From positions 1 through 47,502 of the IMG/VR virus record IMGVR_UViG_3300025671_000107: a stretch of 47,502 bases of DNA; one strand, given 5' to 3'. Made by a program: the position numbers and the translations under genes. Every line of letters begins with the position of its first letter. Position 1 is the first letter of the stretch. Below the pieces are notes generated by a model that was not told where the DNA came from, ran no database searches, and was given only the letters and a program-made list of their open reading frames with translations. This document shows, piece after piece, positions 21,801 to 33,200 of this stretch. The DNA comes from a virus.

Positions 21801-23726
21801 GTCAGGGGTCACCTCAATGTTGGACTTGTCTTCGCTGATATTTAGCTCTGAGATAGGCTTGTCCATCACCTCCTCTGCATTACCGAGATCAATGATTCGG
21901 TCCTCTGTCTCGACCACCACTCTATCCCCGTACTCCGTGTCTCTTCTGAGCTCACCACGAGTACCGTCTTCCAACACAACAATCCTTCCGAGCTGGTCTG
22001 CAACAGCTGGAGCCTCCGTTTCAGCCACATCTACGTCACCGTCATATCGTGCGTTGATGTTCTCAATCTGCTCGTCGATCTTGGCCAGTCTTCTCTTTGC
22101 AGTCTGCGTTCCCTTACCCTCAAGTTCTTGACGCTCAAGCTCCAAGTCCACCAGCATAGCTCTGTCTTGCTCGCTATACTCGTCAGGTATATCCTTGGAA
22201 ATCACAGACTTACGCTTCTTCTTTTCAATCTCTGCTTGAAGCTCTGGGTCGTTGTCAACTTCAATATTTACCTGACTGATTTCATCATCTGACAAGTCTT
22301 CTACAAGTTCAGACGCTTGCTTCTTGCTGACCGCCCCACCGTTAACCTTGTAGGAGCCACGATCCTGAATGGCCGCTGAGGCCAAGGTGACTGGCGTACC
22401 AACGACACCAACGGATCCCTCCATCAAGGCCTCACCAATATCCACTGTCTGACCTGATGCTGTCTGAGCCAACAGTTCACCAGTAACACCAGTGGTCGCC
22501 TCACCTGCTGCGGTCTGAGTCACAACACGAGTCTGTGCCTTACCTGCAGCCTTAGCTGCCTTGGCGCTCCTAGAGAGAACAGCTCCACCGAAGCTGTCGA
22601 CAAAGCCAATGGTTCCTGCACGAAGAGCTGATCTCTTGCGGATCTGACGAAGCTTAGACTCATCCATAAGGATGGGGGCTACGTTCTCGTAGGTGAATTC
22701 CTTGTCCCCCAACTCCTCTTTAAGGAAGTCAACGAATGACATGCCCATCTCTACGGTGGCACCAGCCATACCAAGTGCAGGCGTCAAGCTCAAACCAAAT
22801 CCAGCAACAGCCCCAGCCCCAGAGGTGACTGGCGCAAGCGGTCCACCAGCCAAGCCCGCCGTAGCACCAGCTGCTGTTCCTGCAGACACCATGGCGAGCG
22901 CATTCTCAGCAGACTCCCTGTTCATCATGCCAGATGTTGAGCTAACCAACGTCTCCAGAAGTCCTTGAGGGTGTTCTGCCGAAGCAACGAGGAATCCCCA
23001 GACCCCTCCGCCGTTCAACTCTTGTGTAGCAGCAAAGGACTCGGCCTCGTCAGAGACACCGACTTCCCTCATACGGGCGTCATAGTCGTTTACTTGATTG
23101 ACGAGAGACTGAATGGTCTCTTCTGTAGGGGTGATGTCCCCAATGGCCATAGAGAAAGAGAATGGGACGATATCCCCTGTAGCTTGCCCCTGACCCCACG
23201 CTCTAGCCGCGTCATCAAATACGTCTCCCAGAATTGGGATAGAGTTAACCATGTCCCCAAACGCCCCGTCAAGATACTGAGTCTCAGCACCTTCGATGGT
23301 TACGTCAAAGGCTGGTGTGGGGGATGCCCCTGCGTAGGTTAAGTAACTAGGCTCTACTGTAGCTGAACCCGAATCTCCACTCGGTTCTTGTTGACCCTGA
23401 CTCGTATCTGAGGTAGACCCCGTAGAAGCCCCTTCCGAATCGGGTGCCAAGATAGGCTGTGCGGTTCTTGCCCCAAATTGAACGGGCGGAATGTCCGCTT
23501 TGTCTTTTTTTTTTACGTTGAAGAACTGAGAGTAGAACTCATCAGGTGACTTCGTGTACAACCCCTGACCAGAGACCGCATCAAACAATGCCTTCTGAGA
23601 TTCAGGTGTGGAGAACTGCATAGAGAACTCCTCGTAAGACTTGGTGTACAGCCCCTGCTCATTCAGGCCCTCGTAAAGACCCTTATGAGCTTGGCTGAAT
23701 CCTTCTTTTTTATTTGGATCCGTCAT
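18837..23726 (-). CDS. Giant internal virion protein with N-terminal repeats
   Basis: 1629 residues. Two tandem N-terminal motifs (about 17-37 and 48-68) share GLYTKSxxEFxxQF. A hydrophobic Gly/Ala-rich stretch follows (about 265-330, AGTAAGATAGLAGGPLAPVT). Next come an acidic linker with Glu/Pro/Ala repeats (residues around 700-790) and a helical C-terminal half with PFMGNFVSFQAESYRVAWN, reminiscent of the large polyvalent proteins of phages (LPD38-like, from memory). Such proteins are packaged in the capsid and ejected with the DNA. No lytic transglycosylase Glu motif was identified. The gene before it overlaps by TAATG. Confidence 0.7.
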   Translation of the reverse strand: MTDPNKKEGFSQAHKGLYEGLNEQGLYTKSYEEFSMQFSTPESQKALFDAVSGQGLYTKSPDEFYSQFFNVKKKDKADIPPVQFGARTAQPILAPDSEGASTGSTSDTSQGQQEPSGDSGSATVEPSYLTYAGASPTPAFDVTIEGAETQYLDGAFGDMVNSIPILGDVFDDAARAWGQGQATGDIVPFSFSMAIGDITPTEETIQSLVNQVNDYDARMREVGVSDEAESFAATQELNGGGVWGFLVASAEHPQGLLETLVSSTSGMMNRESAENALAMVSAGTAAGATAGLAGGPLAPVTSGAGAVAGFGLSLTPALGMAGATVEMGMSFVDFLKEELGDKEFTYENVAPILMDESKLRQIRKRSALRAGTIGFVDSFGGAVLSRSAKAAKAAGKAQTRVVTQTAAGEATTGVTGELLAQTASGQTVDIGEALMEGSVGVVGTPVTLASAAIQDRGSYKVNGGAVSKKQASELVEDLSDDEISQVNIEVDNDPELQAEIEKKKRKSVISKDIPDEYSEQDRAMLVDLELERQELEGKGTQTAKRRLAKIDEQIENINARYDGDVDVAETEAPAVADQLGRIVVLEDGTRGELRRDTEYGDRVVVETEDRIIDLGNAEEVMDKPISELNISEDKSNIEVTPDGTILYEGNEFGIQRDLPERGIEYDEEGNVTRVSLKDAEGKTIMLEGQDAQDAAYQILLDEAQTPEQEQKINDLLEQDEEFQREHDEYVRRKEAELSGEPAEAAPVAEEPAAEVSEEAPSAEPVSEPAPAQGPQVNPEEYARKLEEEGVYVKGKGIRSKLDGLRRRFFSARSFMPKSMFAAREKREANISKQTNIAQQNIREFNRLLRGYKGDQNQLLADFDDALRGGEGLNRLPDEFAGLALEMRNQIDRLSIDLINLGVVPDSQVDKVIGNLGQYLTRSFEVFTNKDWKNKVSEEVKNEARNFLREQNRAMAMTDYLNPELNPEGLDAEAFLEKRVEGLMNKYLDPNEAAAFASAASDTKNTNILKQRKDIPKEILALMGEYTDPAQNYASSILKMAQTAEGARFLNTVKESGKGVWLFDKPTGPNSVQIASEGSEAMAPLNGMYTTPEIAAEFNKVPEQMGSFMKKYMAAIGTVKWAKTIGSIGTHSKNVIGNLGFMWANGHYDLTQLETAYQTLKADMKGGSQALQDRMNRYIELGIVKQSAALGEIRDMFKDANMDDALANRMNNENLSRSQNLLRKARVGMKKAENLYQAEDDFFKIVAFENERNRYAKAQFGVEADQLTPEQSAELDNYVAELVKNTYPTYSRVPEAIQMIRRFPFMGNFVSFQAESYRVAWNTMAQGISEIKSDNPEIRKIGAQRLAGASSYAASKAAVTGMFGKAVGAGVMGVVGRAMDDEGEDQRQEDLRKFMAPWSQNSRVIPYAMEDGKFSYIDISASDPYGHFDKIANSFMRGEDSIESFGKGLFTVIEPFLGEEILTRRFINLSRNVNDYGKPIYNPESPQTQQMQDVMAYMYEVIEPGTFTSVRKIYNSGGSPEEVGGQLTGFKPYEVDVNQQLGFKMVEFKEKLYDANSLKYKNFDQARDAYRAAQEEMHEFAMSANRLGVSKKAIIETIQKYTRVSKKQAEGIFIGRYKPITPPKPERPTR

Positions 23727-25369
23727 TATTGTCCGATGTTATCAAACAGCCCTCCCTTAGGAGCGGGCGCTGCAGCAGCCTCTTGGATGATGTTCTGAGC
23801 CTCACCCTTGTCTCCGTAGACCAAGCCCTTCTGGAGCTTCTCGAAGGTGATTGTTTCGTCGTTGTACACCCGTCTGATGGCCTGAATGATCTGGTCAACC
23901 TTAGCCTTGTCGTTAGTTTGATCAAGCATGATGCTCTTGACCTTTGATCCATCGTAGTTGAGGTTCATCAGGGCGAGCTTTCCGTTGGGGAGGAAGACCA
24001 AGTCGCTGAGATTCAAGTCGAATTGCTCTGGCTCAAGCTTGGCGTCTCCAAGTTCGTACTCGATGTTGTCGATCTCGTAACGCAAGTCCTTAGCAGCCAT
24101 GCTGTTCTTGTTGTCGACCTCTTCATAACGGGCCTTGAGTTCGTTGAGGAGTCGGTGCTCTTGTCCGAAGTTCGGGTTGTTGAGCTTGATGGCTTCAGTC
24201 TCTTTTGTGTTCTTGGCAAGGCTGCCCAACGTGTATCTAGTGCCAACAAGTGATCCCTCCCTCATGTCGGCCACATTCATGACTCGTCCCATCTCGTCAA
24301 ACGCGAGAAGCTGACCCTCTTTAAACAGTTCGCTTACGTTGAACTTGAAATCAGACTTGCTGTCGAACTCGTTTCGGAACACACGTGGACCCTTACCGCT
24401 TCCTCCGTTAGGTTCTTCTTTCTCGACAACAAACTTCGAGGCCTCAACCATTTCGCTGATGAGGTCTTTGTTCTTGTTTTTGATGTAGTCCTTGTGAAGC
24501 TGGTATTCTGAGTTGTTTACATCTCCAGTGATGTAGGCAGAGATGAGAGATTCATTGTCTCTGTATCCGTCCCCCCACAAGTTTTGGACAGCCCAAGCTC
24601 TGGCTGCAGCCCCATCCTCGTTACTTGCGCCTGAGTTAACAATACCAGCAGCAGACTTAGTGGCTTCAGATCTATTCCAAGCATCCTTGTTGTAGGCCTT
24701 TGCTGATTCACGGATGGTGGTTTCACCAATCTGAATAGCACTCTTTCCGTACCGACTAGTAGTTGGCGCGGTGAAAGTCGATGGGTTGGCCCAGCGGTCC
24801 CATGATTGAATCGGTTCCCAGTCTCCAGTCTCTTGACCCGTTTCTGAGTCGAGTTGCTTGTAGAATACAGTTCCGTCAGAGCCCATCTGAGTGACAATGT
24901 CGTTACCCTCAAAGGCTTGCTGAGCCATGATGCTTCCCTCGGGGGTTGCAGCTGACTGCATGTAGACTGGGAGCTGTTCGTTAAACTTAGCAGCAGAGGC
25001 TGGGTCGTTAGCTACGTCGTTGAGCAGCTCTCTTGACGCCTTAACCTCATCACTATTGTGAGCCGCGTGGGTATTAAACCAGTTGGCAATGTTCTGAACA
25101 GCCTGACGAGCAGCCACAGGATCATCGATAGAGAAGTCGTAGATCTTCTGCATCTCCTCATTCATGTACTTCTTGAAGTGGGGCCTCAGTGGTGGGATGA
25201 GCTTAGAGATGTCATATCCCTCTACGTCAGAGAGGTACTTGTCTGCAGCATCCTTTCTCGCCTTCATCTGCTTGATGATGGCTTTCTGTTCTGCTGCTTT
25301 CTGCCAGCCAGTGAAGTCAGGTAGCGGAGCTGCCTCCGTTGCTACCTTTTGTGTATACGCTACCGCCAT
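23726..25369 (-). CDS. Predicted internal virion or tail-associated protein
   Basis: 547 residues, mostly helical and charged (EQKAIIKQMKARKDAADKYL near the start; PPLRPHFKKYMNEEMQKIYD). A central region has MGSDGTVFYKQLDSETGQ, and the C-terminus is Ala/Pro-rich (QEAAAAPAPKGGLFDNIGQ). Its place between two putative ejection proteins, with one-base start/stop overlaps, supports a role in the same internal complex. No family was recognised. Confidence 0.65.
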   Translation of the reverse strand: MAVAYTQKVATEAAPLPDFTGWQKAAEQKAIIKQMKARKDAADKYLSDVEGYDISKLIPPLRPHFKKYMNEEMQKIYDFSIDDPVAARQAVQNIANWFNTHAAHNSDEVKASRELLNDVANDPASAAKFNEQLPVYMQSAATPEGSIMAQQAFEGNDIVTQMGSDGTVFYKQLDSETGQETGDWEPIQSWDRWANPSTFTAPTTSRYGKSAIQIGETTIRESAKAYNKDAWNRSEATKSAAGIVNSGASNEDGAAARAWAVQNLWGDGYRDNESLISAYITGDVNNSEYQLHKDYIKNKNKDLISEMVEASKFVVEKEEPNGGSGKGPRVFRNEFDSKSDFKFNVSELFKEGQLLAFDEMGRVMNVADMREGSLVGTRYTLGSLAKNTKETEAIKLNNPNFGQEHRLLNELKARYEEVDNKNSMAAKDLRYEIDNIEYELGDAKLEPEQFDLNLSDLVFLPNGKLALMNLNYDGSKVKSIMLDQTNDKAKVDQIIQAIRRVYNDETITFEKLQKGLVYGDKGEAQNIIQEAAAAPAPKGGLFDNIGQ

Positions 25370-26316
25370 TACTGAATATCGATTTCCTGCTGACCCACCT
25401 GAAACTGTGGTTCGTTCAAGAATTCAAGAAGATTCGCAACCTTCTGAATCTCTTCGGGTGCTTCAGGATTGCTCTCCAAGAACTTGAACAGGAGTTCTGC
25501 GGCCTGCATGGTGTTGCCAGTCTGCTCGGGGTTGAGCACCACCTCGTCACCAGTCAGTTCTGCTTCCTTCTCTCCAGTCTCTTCGTCGATGAGAGCCTTT
25601 TTATTTGTGTCGTGATTAAACTCTCCTCCAGTCTTGTAGATCTGTGAATCTAGAGAGCCGCCTTCCTCTGCGCTCAAAACGCCATCCTTTCCTGCGTAGG
25701 GGGCTCCAGAGAGATATGCCTGAGTGTATGCTGCAGGGGCACTAGCCATTGTGCTCAGGCCTTCAACCTGACCTGCAAATCCAAGGCTCGCCGCTTGCTG
25801 ACCCTCCGCTCTAAGCTGAGCCTCCAAACCTCTCTGTGCTTGGATGTTCATATCTGAGATCTGCTGAGCTCTTTGAACATTTGATTGTCCGTAACTCTCT
25901 GCGAGTCTTGCCAGTCCAGCATCGGCGGCAGTCATCTGCTGAGCGGCAGAAAGTTCCGCCTGACCAAGCTGCTGTGACAGCTGTGGAGCAATGGCAGAGA
26001 TGGCTTGACCAGAACGTGTTGGGTCCTGAACGCCAGAGGCAATGGCCTGTTGAGCCAAGGCAAGATTCTGTTCTCTCAGTTGCTGTACAGCCTCCGCCGC
26101 CTGCTTCTTCTGAAGCTCTGCGAGATCTCTAGACTCCTGAGTAACAGCGTATTGAGGTCCAGCATCATACTCCAATCCTCTCAGCTTTCTAAGGGCATCT
26201 TCAGCAATCTGTTCTCCTCCTCTTCTTTGGATACCAGATGAAATACCCTTGATAGCCCCCTGAGCTAACTTGGTTCCACCGTAGAGCGCTGCAAGTGTTG
26301 CTAGTGTAATGGCCAT
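25369..26316 (-). CDS. T7 gp14-like internal core or cargo protein
   Basis: 315 residues. The N-terminus has a hydrophobic segment (ITLATLAALYGGTKLAQGAI), then long Ala/Gln-rich coiled coil (EAVQQLREQNLALAQQAIAS; ELSAAQQMTAADAGLARLAE) as in podovirus internal proteins of the gp14 type. A C-terminal block, YKTGGEFNHDTNKKALIDEE followed by GDEVVLNPEQT, is shared by Bacteroidota phages (recalled). A promoter box lies four bases before the ATG, separating this gene from the upstream one. Confidence 0.65.
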   Translation of the reverse strand: MAITLATLAALYGGTKLAQGAIKGISSGIQRRGGEQIAEDALRKLRGLEYDAGPQYAVTQESRDLAELQKKQAAEAVQQLREQNLALAQQAIASGVQDPTRSGQAISAIAPQLSQQLGQAELSAAQQMTAADAGLARLAESYGQSNVQRAQQISDMNIQAQRGLEAQLRAEGQQAASLGFAGQVEGLSTMASAPAAYTQAYLSGAPYAGKDGVLSAEEGGSLDSQIYKTGGEFNHDTNKKALIDEETGEKEAELTGDEVVLNPEQTGNTMQAAELLFKFLESNPEAPEEIQKVANLLEFLNEPQFQVGQQEIDIQ

Positions 26317-26320
26317 GTTG

Positions 26321-26328
26321 CAAATATA
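26321..26328 (-). promoter_or_regulatory. TAnnTTTG late promoter box
   Basis: TATATTTG on the minus strand ends 4 bases before ATG 26316, in the 20-base gap between two late genes. No TTG is present at the -33 distance, so it is weaker than the 1079 promoter. Confidence 0.55.
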
Positions 26329-26335
26329 GTTATTC

Positions 26336-27283
26336 TCACTTAGAGTGGTCTAAGTCAGTTTGTTCGTAGTTAAGGTTTAATGCATAGAGCTCAAAGTCCT
26401 GAGCGCCAAGAGTAAAGTGGGCTTCAGCGAACTGCCCTCTCATCATGTCACCCGCATGGCGAGGATCAATCAAAGCAAACACAGTCAATCCCGATTCTGC
26501 AGTCTGAGAGATAAGACCCGCCAAAGCTGGGATGGCACCGACAGCAGTAGCCTTGACCACAATGCCGTCGTTCTGATACGCAGACTTCAATCCGACCGAC
26601 TCAAGATCTTCGGTGCTAGCAATGTTGATGCTGCATCTTACGTCGTTGTACATCATCCCCTGCTGGATGGCCTCTTGCTGGCCACCATAGATGGATACAA
26701 TGTTGGCTGCACGAGGGCTCTTAAAGACAAGTTTTGTTCTGTTGACTGCCCCCTGACCAACGCCCACGGCAAGCCCAGAGATAGGGAGCTTGTACAAGTT
26801 GTTGCCCAAAGAGTTTTCCATCAAATCAAAGCCCTTTCTGAAGAACATGTGACCCATGTACTTGAGGTCTGCAGTGGGTCTAATCCTAGGGTCCTTACCG
26901 AGGTGAGCGTACTTGTTTCCTCCGTAGTTGCTAATCAGTCCTGCACTCACATACTCCCTGCGACCAGATGGGCTGATGAAGTCACTGGTAGTAAACAAGT
27001 TAACTCCATTCTTGTACTCGCCAGCTCCCTCGATAGACATCGACTTGTAGAGTTTATTCTGGGATGGGTTGGCAGAGAAAGCTACAGCTACTGTTGATGG
27101 GTATGTGTTTCCATAGAAGCTGTTGTTGGTCCCGACGTTGTGCCTCCAAGCGACACTCCCATCATTGATCAACTTATTTGATGAGAAGAACTTCTTGTCG
27201 ATGTTGGAGTAGTTAGAAGCAATGTAATCGTACTTCGACGTCCACACATTGTTCTTGTTGCTAAAGCCTATGGTCTTCTTCAT
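26336..27283 (-). CDS. Predicted tail/nozzle-associated structural protein
   Basis: 315 residues, rich in Asn, Gly, Ser and Tyr (KTIGFSNKNNVWTSKYDYIA at the N-terminus; NSFYGNTYPSTVAVAF). The style is that of proteins located next to the muzzle/nozzle in crAss-like and related phages, where similar openings are recalled. The ATGA overlap with the 2334-residue gene upstream implies coordinated production. No enzymatic motif was seen. Confidence 0.65.
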   Translation of the reverse strand: MKKTIGFSNKNNVWTSKYDYIASNYSNIDKKFFSSNKLINDGSVAWRHNVGTNNSFYGNTYPSTVAVAFSANPSQNKLYKSMSIEGAGEYKNGVNLFTTSDFISPSGRREYVSAGLISNYGGNKYAHLGKDPRIRPTADLKYMGHMFFRKGFDLMENSLGNNLYKLPISGLAVGVGQGAVNRTKLVFKSPRAANIVSIYGGQQEAIQQGMMYNDVRCSINIASTEDLESVGLKSAYQNDGIVVKATAVGAIPALAGLISQTAESGLTVFALIDPRHAGDMMRGQFAEAHFTLGAQDFELYALNLNYEQTDLDHSK

Positions 27284-30200
27284 GATGATGGAGTTACTGT
27301 GAATGTTCCGCCGAGGGAGCTGTTAAGCGTTCCCGTCAAGGCGTTGGCTGCAGCAAAGGCCGCTTCAACATCTTCCACAGCGATAGAGTAGATGTCTGCT
27401 CCCACGTAGTCCTCAAGGGTGTTGGTTAGCTGAAAGTTTTCGAAGTTCCAGATAGTTCCGCTTGGATTTTCCTCGGGGCCAAATCCAGATCCAGAAAAGC
27501 TATCTAGGGGCTGCTGCACGATCGCTCTCATGTCAGAGATAGCATTGTGCAATCCAACAAGAAGGGACATACCAGTTTGTCTAAAGCCTTGAGGGAAGTT
27601 TGGCTCACCTTGGTAATAGGTCGTGTTGTATGATGAGAAGAAGTCAGCTGGTGTTAGAGCGTCTGGACCAAGTCCCTCGAATTCAATTTCCCCTAAGTAG
27701 GTTCCAGTTGAAGATGTCTCACCACCTTCATATCTACCCAAGAATCTCTGAAACTGAACAACTCTAGCTACCGCGTTTTCTGAACTATCCACGATACTCA
27801 GTAGACCAGCAATGTTTGCTCCAAATGGATATTCATTAGACGCTTCAAATACTAACCCTTTTGCGAAGTCATTTGCCTCGTTAAAACCCTCAAAGTCGTC
27901 TGCATAGAGTCCACTGAAGTCCAAGAACTTCTGCTTGGCGTCTGAGAGAACTGACTGAAGGTTTCTAATGCCTTCTGCCACGCTAACCCCAGTACCGCTT
28001 TCATTCAAAACGTTTGAGAAAGCATTGATCACATCAATAACGTCCTGATCTGTTCCTGACTCAAGCTTAGTCATCCACCCTTGAAGAATGTCTGTATTGC
28101 TGCCCTCCGATGTGTCGAATCCTCCGAACTCACCCACTGTATTTGCAGTGGCATTGAGGAATGTAGTAATCGGTCCTCTGAGTGCATCGGCAACTGGCTC
28201 GACTGCTCCAAATACAGACTCAAGATCTGCGGTAAACTCAGCTACAATTTCTGATGCAAATACGATTTCGCTAAGGTCAATCTGACCATCTTCGTTTTCG
28301 TCAAAAGCATTAAGGATAGTGGCAGCAGAAGGAACTGAATCCACTCCAATCTCATTCAGGAGCCCTGCAATAGGAGCTGGGATTTGATTCACGACATCAG
28401 GCTTCCCCGCCAAGTTGTAAGTAGCGTTGAGTCCGTTGAAGGCCTGAGTAAGAAGAGCGTCTCTAGTTACCTCAAGCGAAGCGATGTTCGCGCTCTGAGA
28501 TGTGATGAGTGACTCAAACTGAGTGTCTTTGTAGTTCTGGATTCCATCCTCCAAGTTCGCTGAAACCAGAGACTCAAGGTCAGTTGTGTAACTGTTCAGA
28601 GTATCTTCAAGCTGAGTGAGCCCTTCGTTTGAAGCGTTGTAGAGTGATTCAATAACGCTTTCAGACACGCCGTTGTAGTTGATTCCAAACAACCTTGTAA
28701 CAGAACCCCCACCCTGATTAGCAGCTTGAGTGTTGTAGATGGCGCTAACAACCTGAGAGATCTGAGTCAAGATGTCGTTTTTATCAGCACTAACTGCACT
28801 AATCGTGCTGGAAAGCGATGTTGTCACTTGGGCACCAGAAGTACTAAGGATAAGATCCATGGCGTTAAGGAACGCCGACATATCTGAAATGAAGCTCGGG
28901 TTTTCGTAAATGGCAGACCCAATCGGAATATCAGAAGACGGATCATCGTCATTCAGAGAGTTGGTCGTAGGAATACCAAACCCAATCTTATAGTCGGTAA
29001 ATGCACCACCGCTTCTCAGGGAGTAGGATCCCTGATCTTCGTTAAAAAGGCCAGCGTTAGCCTGAGCTTGTCCATGGTAAGCAAGCATGAGCTCAAGGAA
29101 ATCCTCTTTGCTCACGTTCGCTCCAGCTGGGGCAATGTTGGGGAAATGATTCGCCTGAAGTGGGACAGCTATAGAGGCGTCTTCTGAAATATTTGTCGTA
29201 GCCTGACCAATTGCGACGGTCATCTGCAGGGCACTGGTGTTAAGGCTGTCTCTGATCTGCTCATGAGACGCACTGGCTGAGCTAAGCTGCCCAGTAATTG
29301 TAGCCTCGTTGTCGTTTAGAGATCCTTCAAGCAAACCAACAAACTCATTAAGAGCATTTACGGTTACTTCACCTCCAGTAAGAGATGAGATGGCATCCTC
29401 AAAACCTGTGATTTCAGAATCAAGGTTATCGACAAAAGTGGTCAGCTCTACAGTAAGCTCATCGACACTTGGTGCACCCTCTTCGTTGATCACATTGACG
29501 ATTGCATCGTAGAGAGATCCGACCTGCCCAAGCAAAATTTCATTTTGCTCTTCGAGCGCATCCAATACATCCTGATCAATAACAGGACCAACCACGCCAT
29601 CTCCACCTTCCTCTTCTTCGCCTTCACCATTTGTCGGGTTGACTGGATCGTCTTGAACAGTAGATCCTGACTCCTGAAGAACCTCGACATCTCCAGAGAA
29701 ACTCAAGGTCACGGCATTGTACACACTGAGTACGTACTCGTCGAGGATGGGGTCGTATCCACCAACAACTCTGACCTGACCAGAGTTAAGTGACGAGTCA
29801 ATGGCCGACTGGAAGAGCTCCCTGAAGTACGACTTCATGCCCTTCTCAGAGATGATCTGAACACCGTTGGCTGGGTTGAACTTGTATACCTCTTGCTTCT
29901 CCTTGTTTGCGAAGTACAAGCTCTCCCCCACCTTGGCCACCGATTCAGGGTTGGTGCTACAACCATTGTCTCCCGCATAGAAAGACTGAGTTCCGATAAC
30001 TTTCTCTGATGCTACGATCAACTCCTGACCAGTGAGGTCCGAGATGACACTGCGAGCGATTGGGAGGGCGCTGACCTTCTCCTCGTTCAGAACGAAAATA
30101 GAGTCTCCAAAATCAACGATCTTGGAAATCTGACCATGCTTATTGGGAAGATCCTTAAAGTTGCTTGTAGTGGCGTCAAACGTCGTGTATCGCAAGACAG

Positions 30201-33200
30201 GTGAAGACAGGCTGTTGAAGTCCGAGAAGGTCACAGAGGAATCTCTGCGAATCTCCTTTTGGAATCGGTTCATTACCTTGGGGCGCCCGTAATCATATTG
30301 GTCCGCACCAGAGATAACGTCTGTAAACGTCTTGCTTTCAACATAGTAGTCCAAAAACTTGGGGCTGCTAGTGCCTACATCCCTAATAAGGTTTAGGAAT
30401 CTCTCCTGCTGTACGTTGTACGAAGGCATGGCTAGTGCAGTTCGTCTAAACCACACGTCACCGTTCTGAAGAACAATCTGGTTGTTCTCCCAGCTGGGCA
30501 CCCCACCATCTCTAATCACGTTGTACTTGCGAGAGATCTCGTAGTAGACCCTGTTCTCAATATCCTGATTGTTGATAGGGCTGTAGATCTCAAAGACGCA
30601 TCTGTTGTTCCACAGGTGAGCGTTAGAGGCAGAAGGGGAGGTGCCGTTACCGCTTTGAGCTGACTTCACATAGTCAAACGAGAATCCAGTTGCGCTGGGG
30701 TTGTCTCTCAAAACCAAGAACTGACCAACCTTCGAGGGGATGGCTGGAGGGTTGTCTTGGTTGATAAGCGGGTTGTCCTCGTCATCAGCAAGGTTGACCA
30801 GACCGACTACATCAAACTCATATGCAGTGGGGTACACCCTGTTAGACTGGTTCGAGTAATAAGAGATGATCCGCAGCTTGTCACCCTCCTTGTAGTTGTA
30901 CAGGTCCTTGGTTCCAATTGTAGATACAGCCCCGAAAGACTCAGCGTAAGACACGTCTCTGTTCTCCTGAAGGTAGTTGAGGGAAACGTAGATGTTTCCG
31001 TTCGTTCCTTCGTTGGCGTGCTCAATGAACGCCCCACCAGCAGTGTACTGAATGAAGTCATCAACAGTGCTGTTGCCTCCGTAAACGATTTGATAGTGCC
31101 ATGCCCACGACGGGGGAGAGCTGTTCAAGTTGACTTGAATGCTTACTGGCCCCTGAGCAACTCCGTTATCGTACCCGTCAACATACGTACTCCCCAGAGG
31201 CACCACGTCGGTGGATCTACCTCTCTGGTCGTAGAACACGATGCCGAAGTCGTGAGTGGCCTTTGTCTTAAAGGACCTGCTAGCAGTGCTGCCCGTGTTG
31301 GGAGGAACAGTTATAGCATCAAATGAGGTTACCTCAACGATTGCAGACTCTCTTTCGAGGATGGGGTCGTCAGCATCAGCAGCAGCTGAGTCCGACCACA
31401 TGTCAATCGACGTAACAGCATTCTGATCATTTGGGACGAAGAGCAACGGCATGTTCCAGCTAGACTGACCCATAGCGTCCTTGAAAACTGAAGACTCAAA
31501 AGACCCGATGAATGGTGCGTATCCCATAACGATACACTTGTGGGTAACACTTCCAAAGTCAAGGCCTTTGTAGTTAACTCCTGCAAGTTCGCCAGAGTCC
31601 TTCCCGCTTGCTCCAGCCTCTCCGTCAAGTGTAGAGAATGCAAACTGGAAGAAAGCGTCTTCACGTTGGATGATCTCAATATCATCAAACTCTTGAGCAT
31701 CAGCAGCGAACCTGCTGAATGTATGAATCAGTGCTTGTTCTCCACTGTATGCAAATGAGAACACCCCATCAAGTCTCTCAACTTGAGTCCGTGTTGTTCC
31801 TGCGGGGATGAGACCACCAAACCACCTTTTGATTTGAGTGACGTCAATCTCATCCTCAAGAGTCCCATAGATGCCGTTAAGTTCAACTGAATCAATCAAT
31901 GGGTCCAATCCACTAACGATGAATGCGGCTTGAGAGCCGAGGTGAGTGAACATACCCCCAGCACCTGTTGCACCTAGCTCTGGGGCGCTAAGATCCCCAA
32001 GCTCAAACTGAATGAAATCAGGAGTCAAGCATACCCATCCGTCAAAGATGTTTCCAAACTGGAGATCAAGTTCACCGCCTTGGGCATTAGTCAAAAAGAC
32101 GTCAGCCCAGTTGGAAATTCTATCGCCCACCCCTTCGCTCATATCCACATCGGGGATGCAAGTGAAGATCTCTGGGTTCTGGATGTCGACCAAGTCAAGA
32201 GCAAAGAATGAATTGTCCTGATTGCCATACTCGGACAAGGCGTACTGATCAGAGATATCTCTAAGTGTAAAGCTTGGTGTGGCCTTGTTCACAATAAAGA
32301 AACCGCATGGCTGCACGCCCCTTGAATCAGCAGCCTCGATTGCACTGTAGTCACCGACAGCATTGATCAGCTTAGTCCTGTAGTCGGGAGACCCGAAGAC
32401 ATTCAGCTTATCCTTGTTGGAGATGTTCAAGTCGATGTCGTACTGAGCAACGTTGTTTACAGAGATGGTGTCGATCAGAGGGATAGAAACGGGGTTTCCG
32501 TTAACTACTTGAGAATCAAACAAAGACGAGTCTCCTCTGAGATAGTTGCCAGTGAGGAGGTCTCTGATAATCAGAGATAGTCTCTCACGTGAGATGTCGA
32601 GCAATGTGCTGAATGAAGCGCCGAACTCAAGTGGTCTCCCCTGAATGATGAATGGGTTGTGTGCCGAAGTACCGTAAGTAACATCGATCTCACCTTCATT
32701 CGTGAACGCAGGAGCCCAACGAGGCATAGCTTCGTCGATAGAGTTTGCCGTTCTGTATGGAATCTCTGCAATAGACCGTCTTTTAAGACCAGACGTTTGC
32801 TCTGCTACAGAAGGAAGGTCGATACCACCTCCCTGAAGACTAGGGAAGAACGAAGCTCCTCCAGCAGCCATGCCAACAGTCTCATTTCCCATGTCAATGA
32901 AGAGACCCTGATGCTCAACCGATTGAGCGATGTGGCCCTCGGTACCATCACCGAGCTTGGTGAGCTGAGCACTTCCGTGGTAGCTGTTGCGTGACTCGTA
33001 GAAGTGGAAGTTATTGTCTGGGCTTACGTTCAGGTTGAAGATAACCTGAGTGCCAGCGGCAATGCTGTCAGGCAGTCCAGATGTATCCAGCTTGTATGCA
33101 GAAACCCTGTTGTGGGGAGAGGTGTCATCCGTAGAGTCGTTGACCTGTCTGATCTCTGGAATAACTTCCAGCTGAAGGGAGATAAAGTCGGTAGGTCTCT

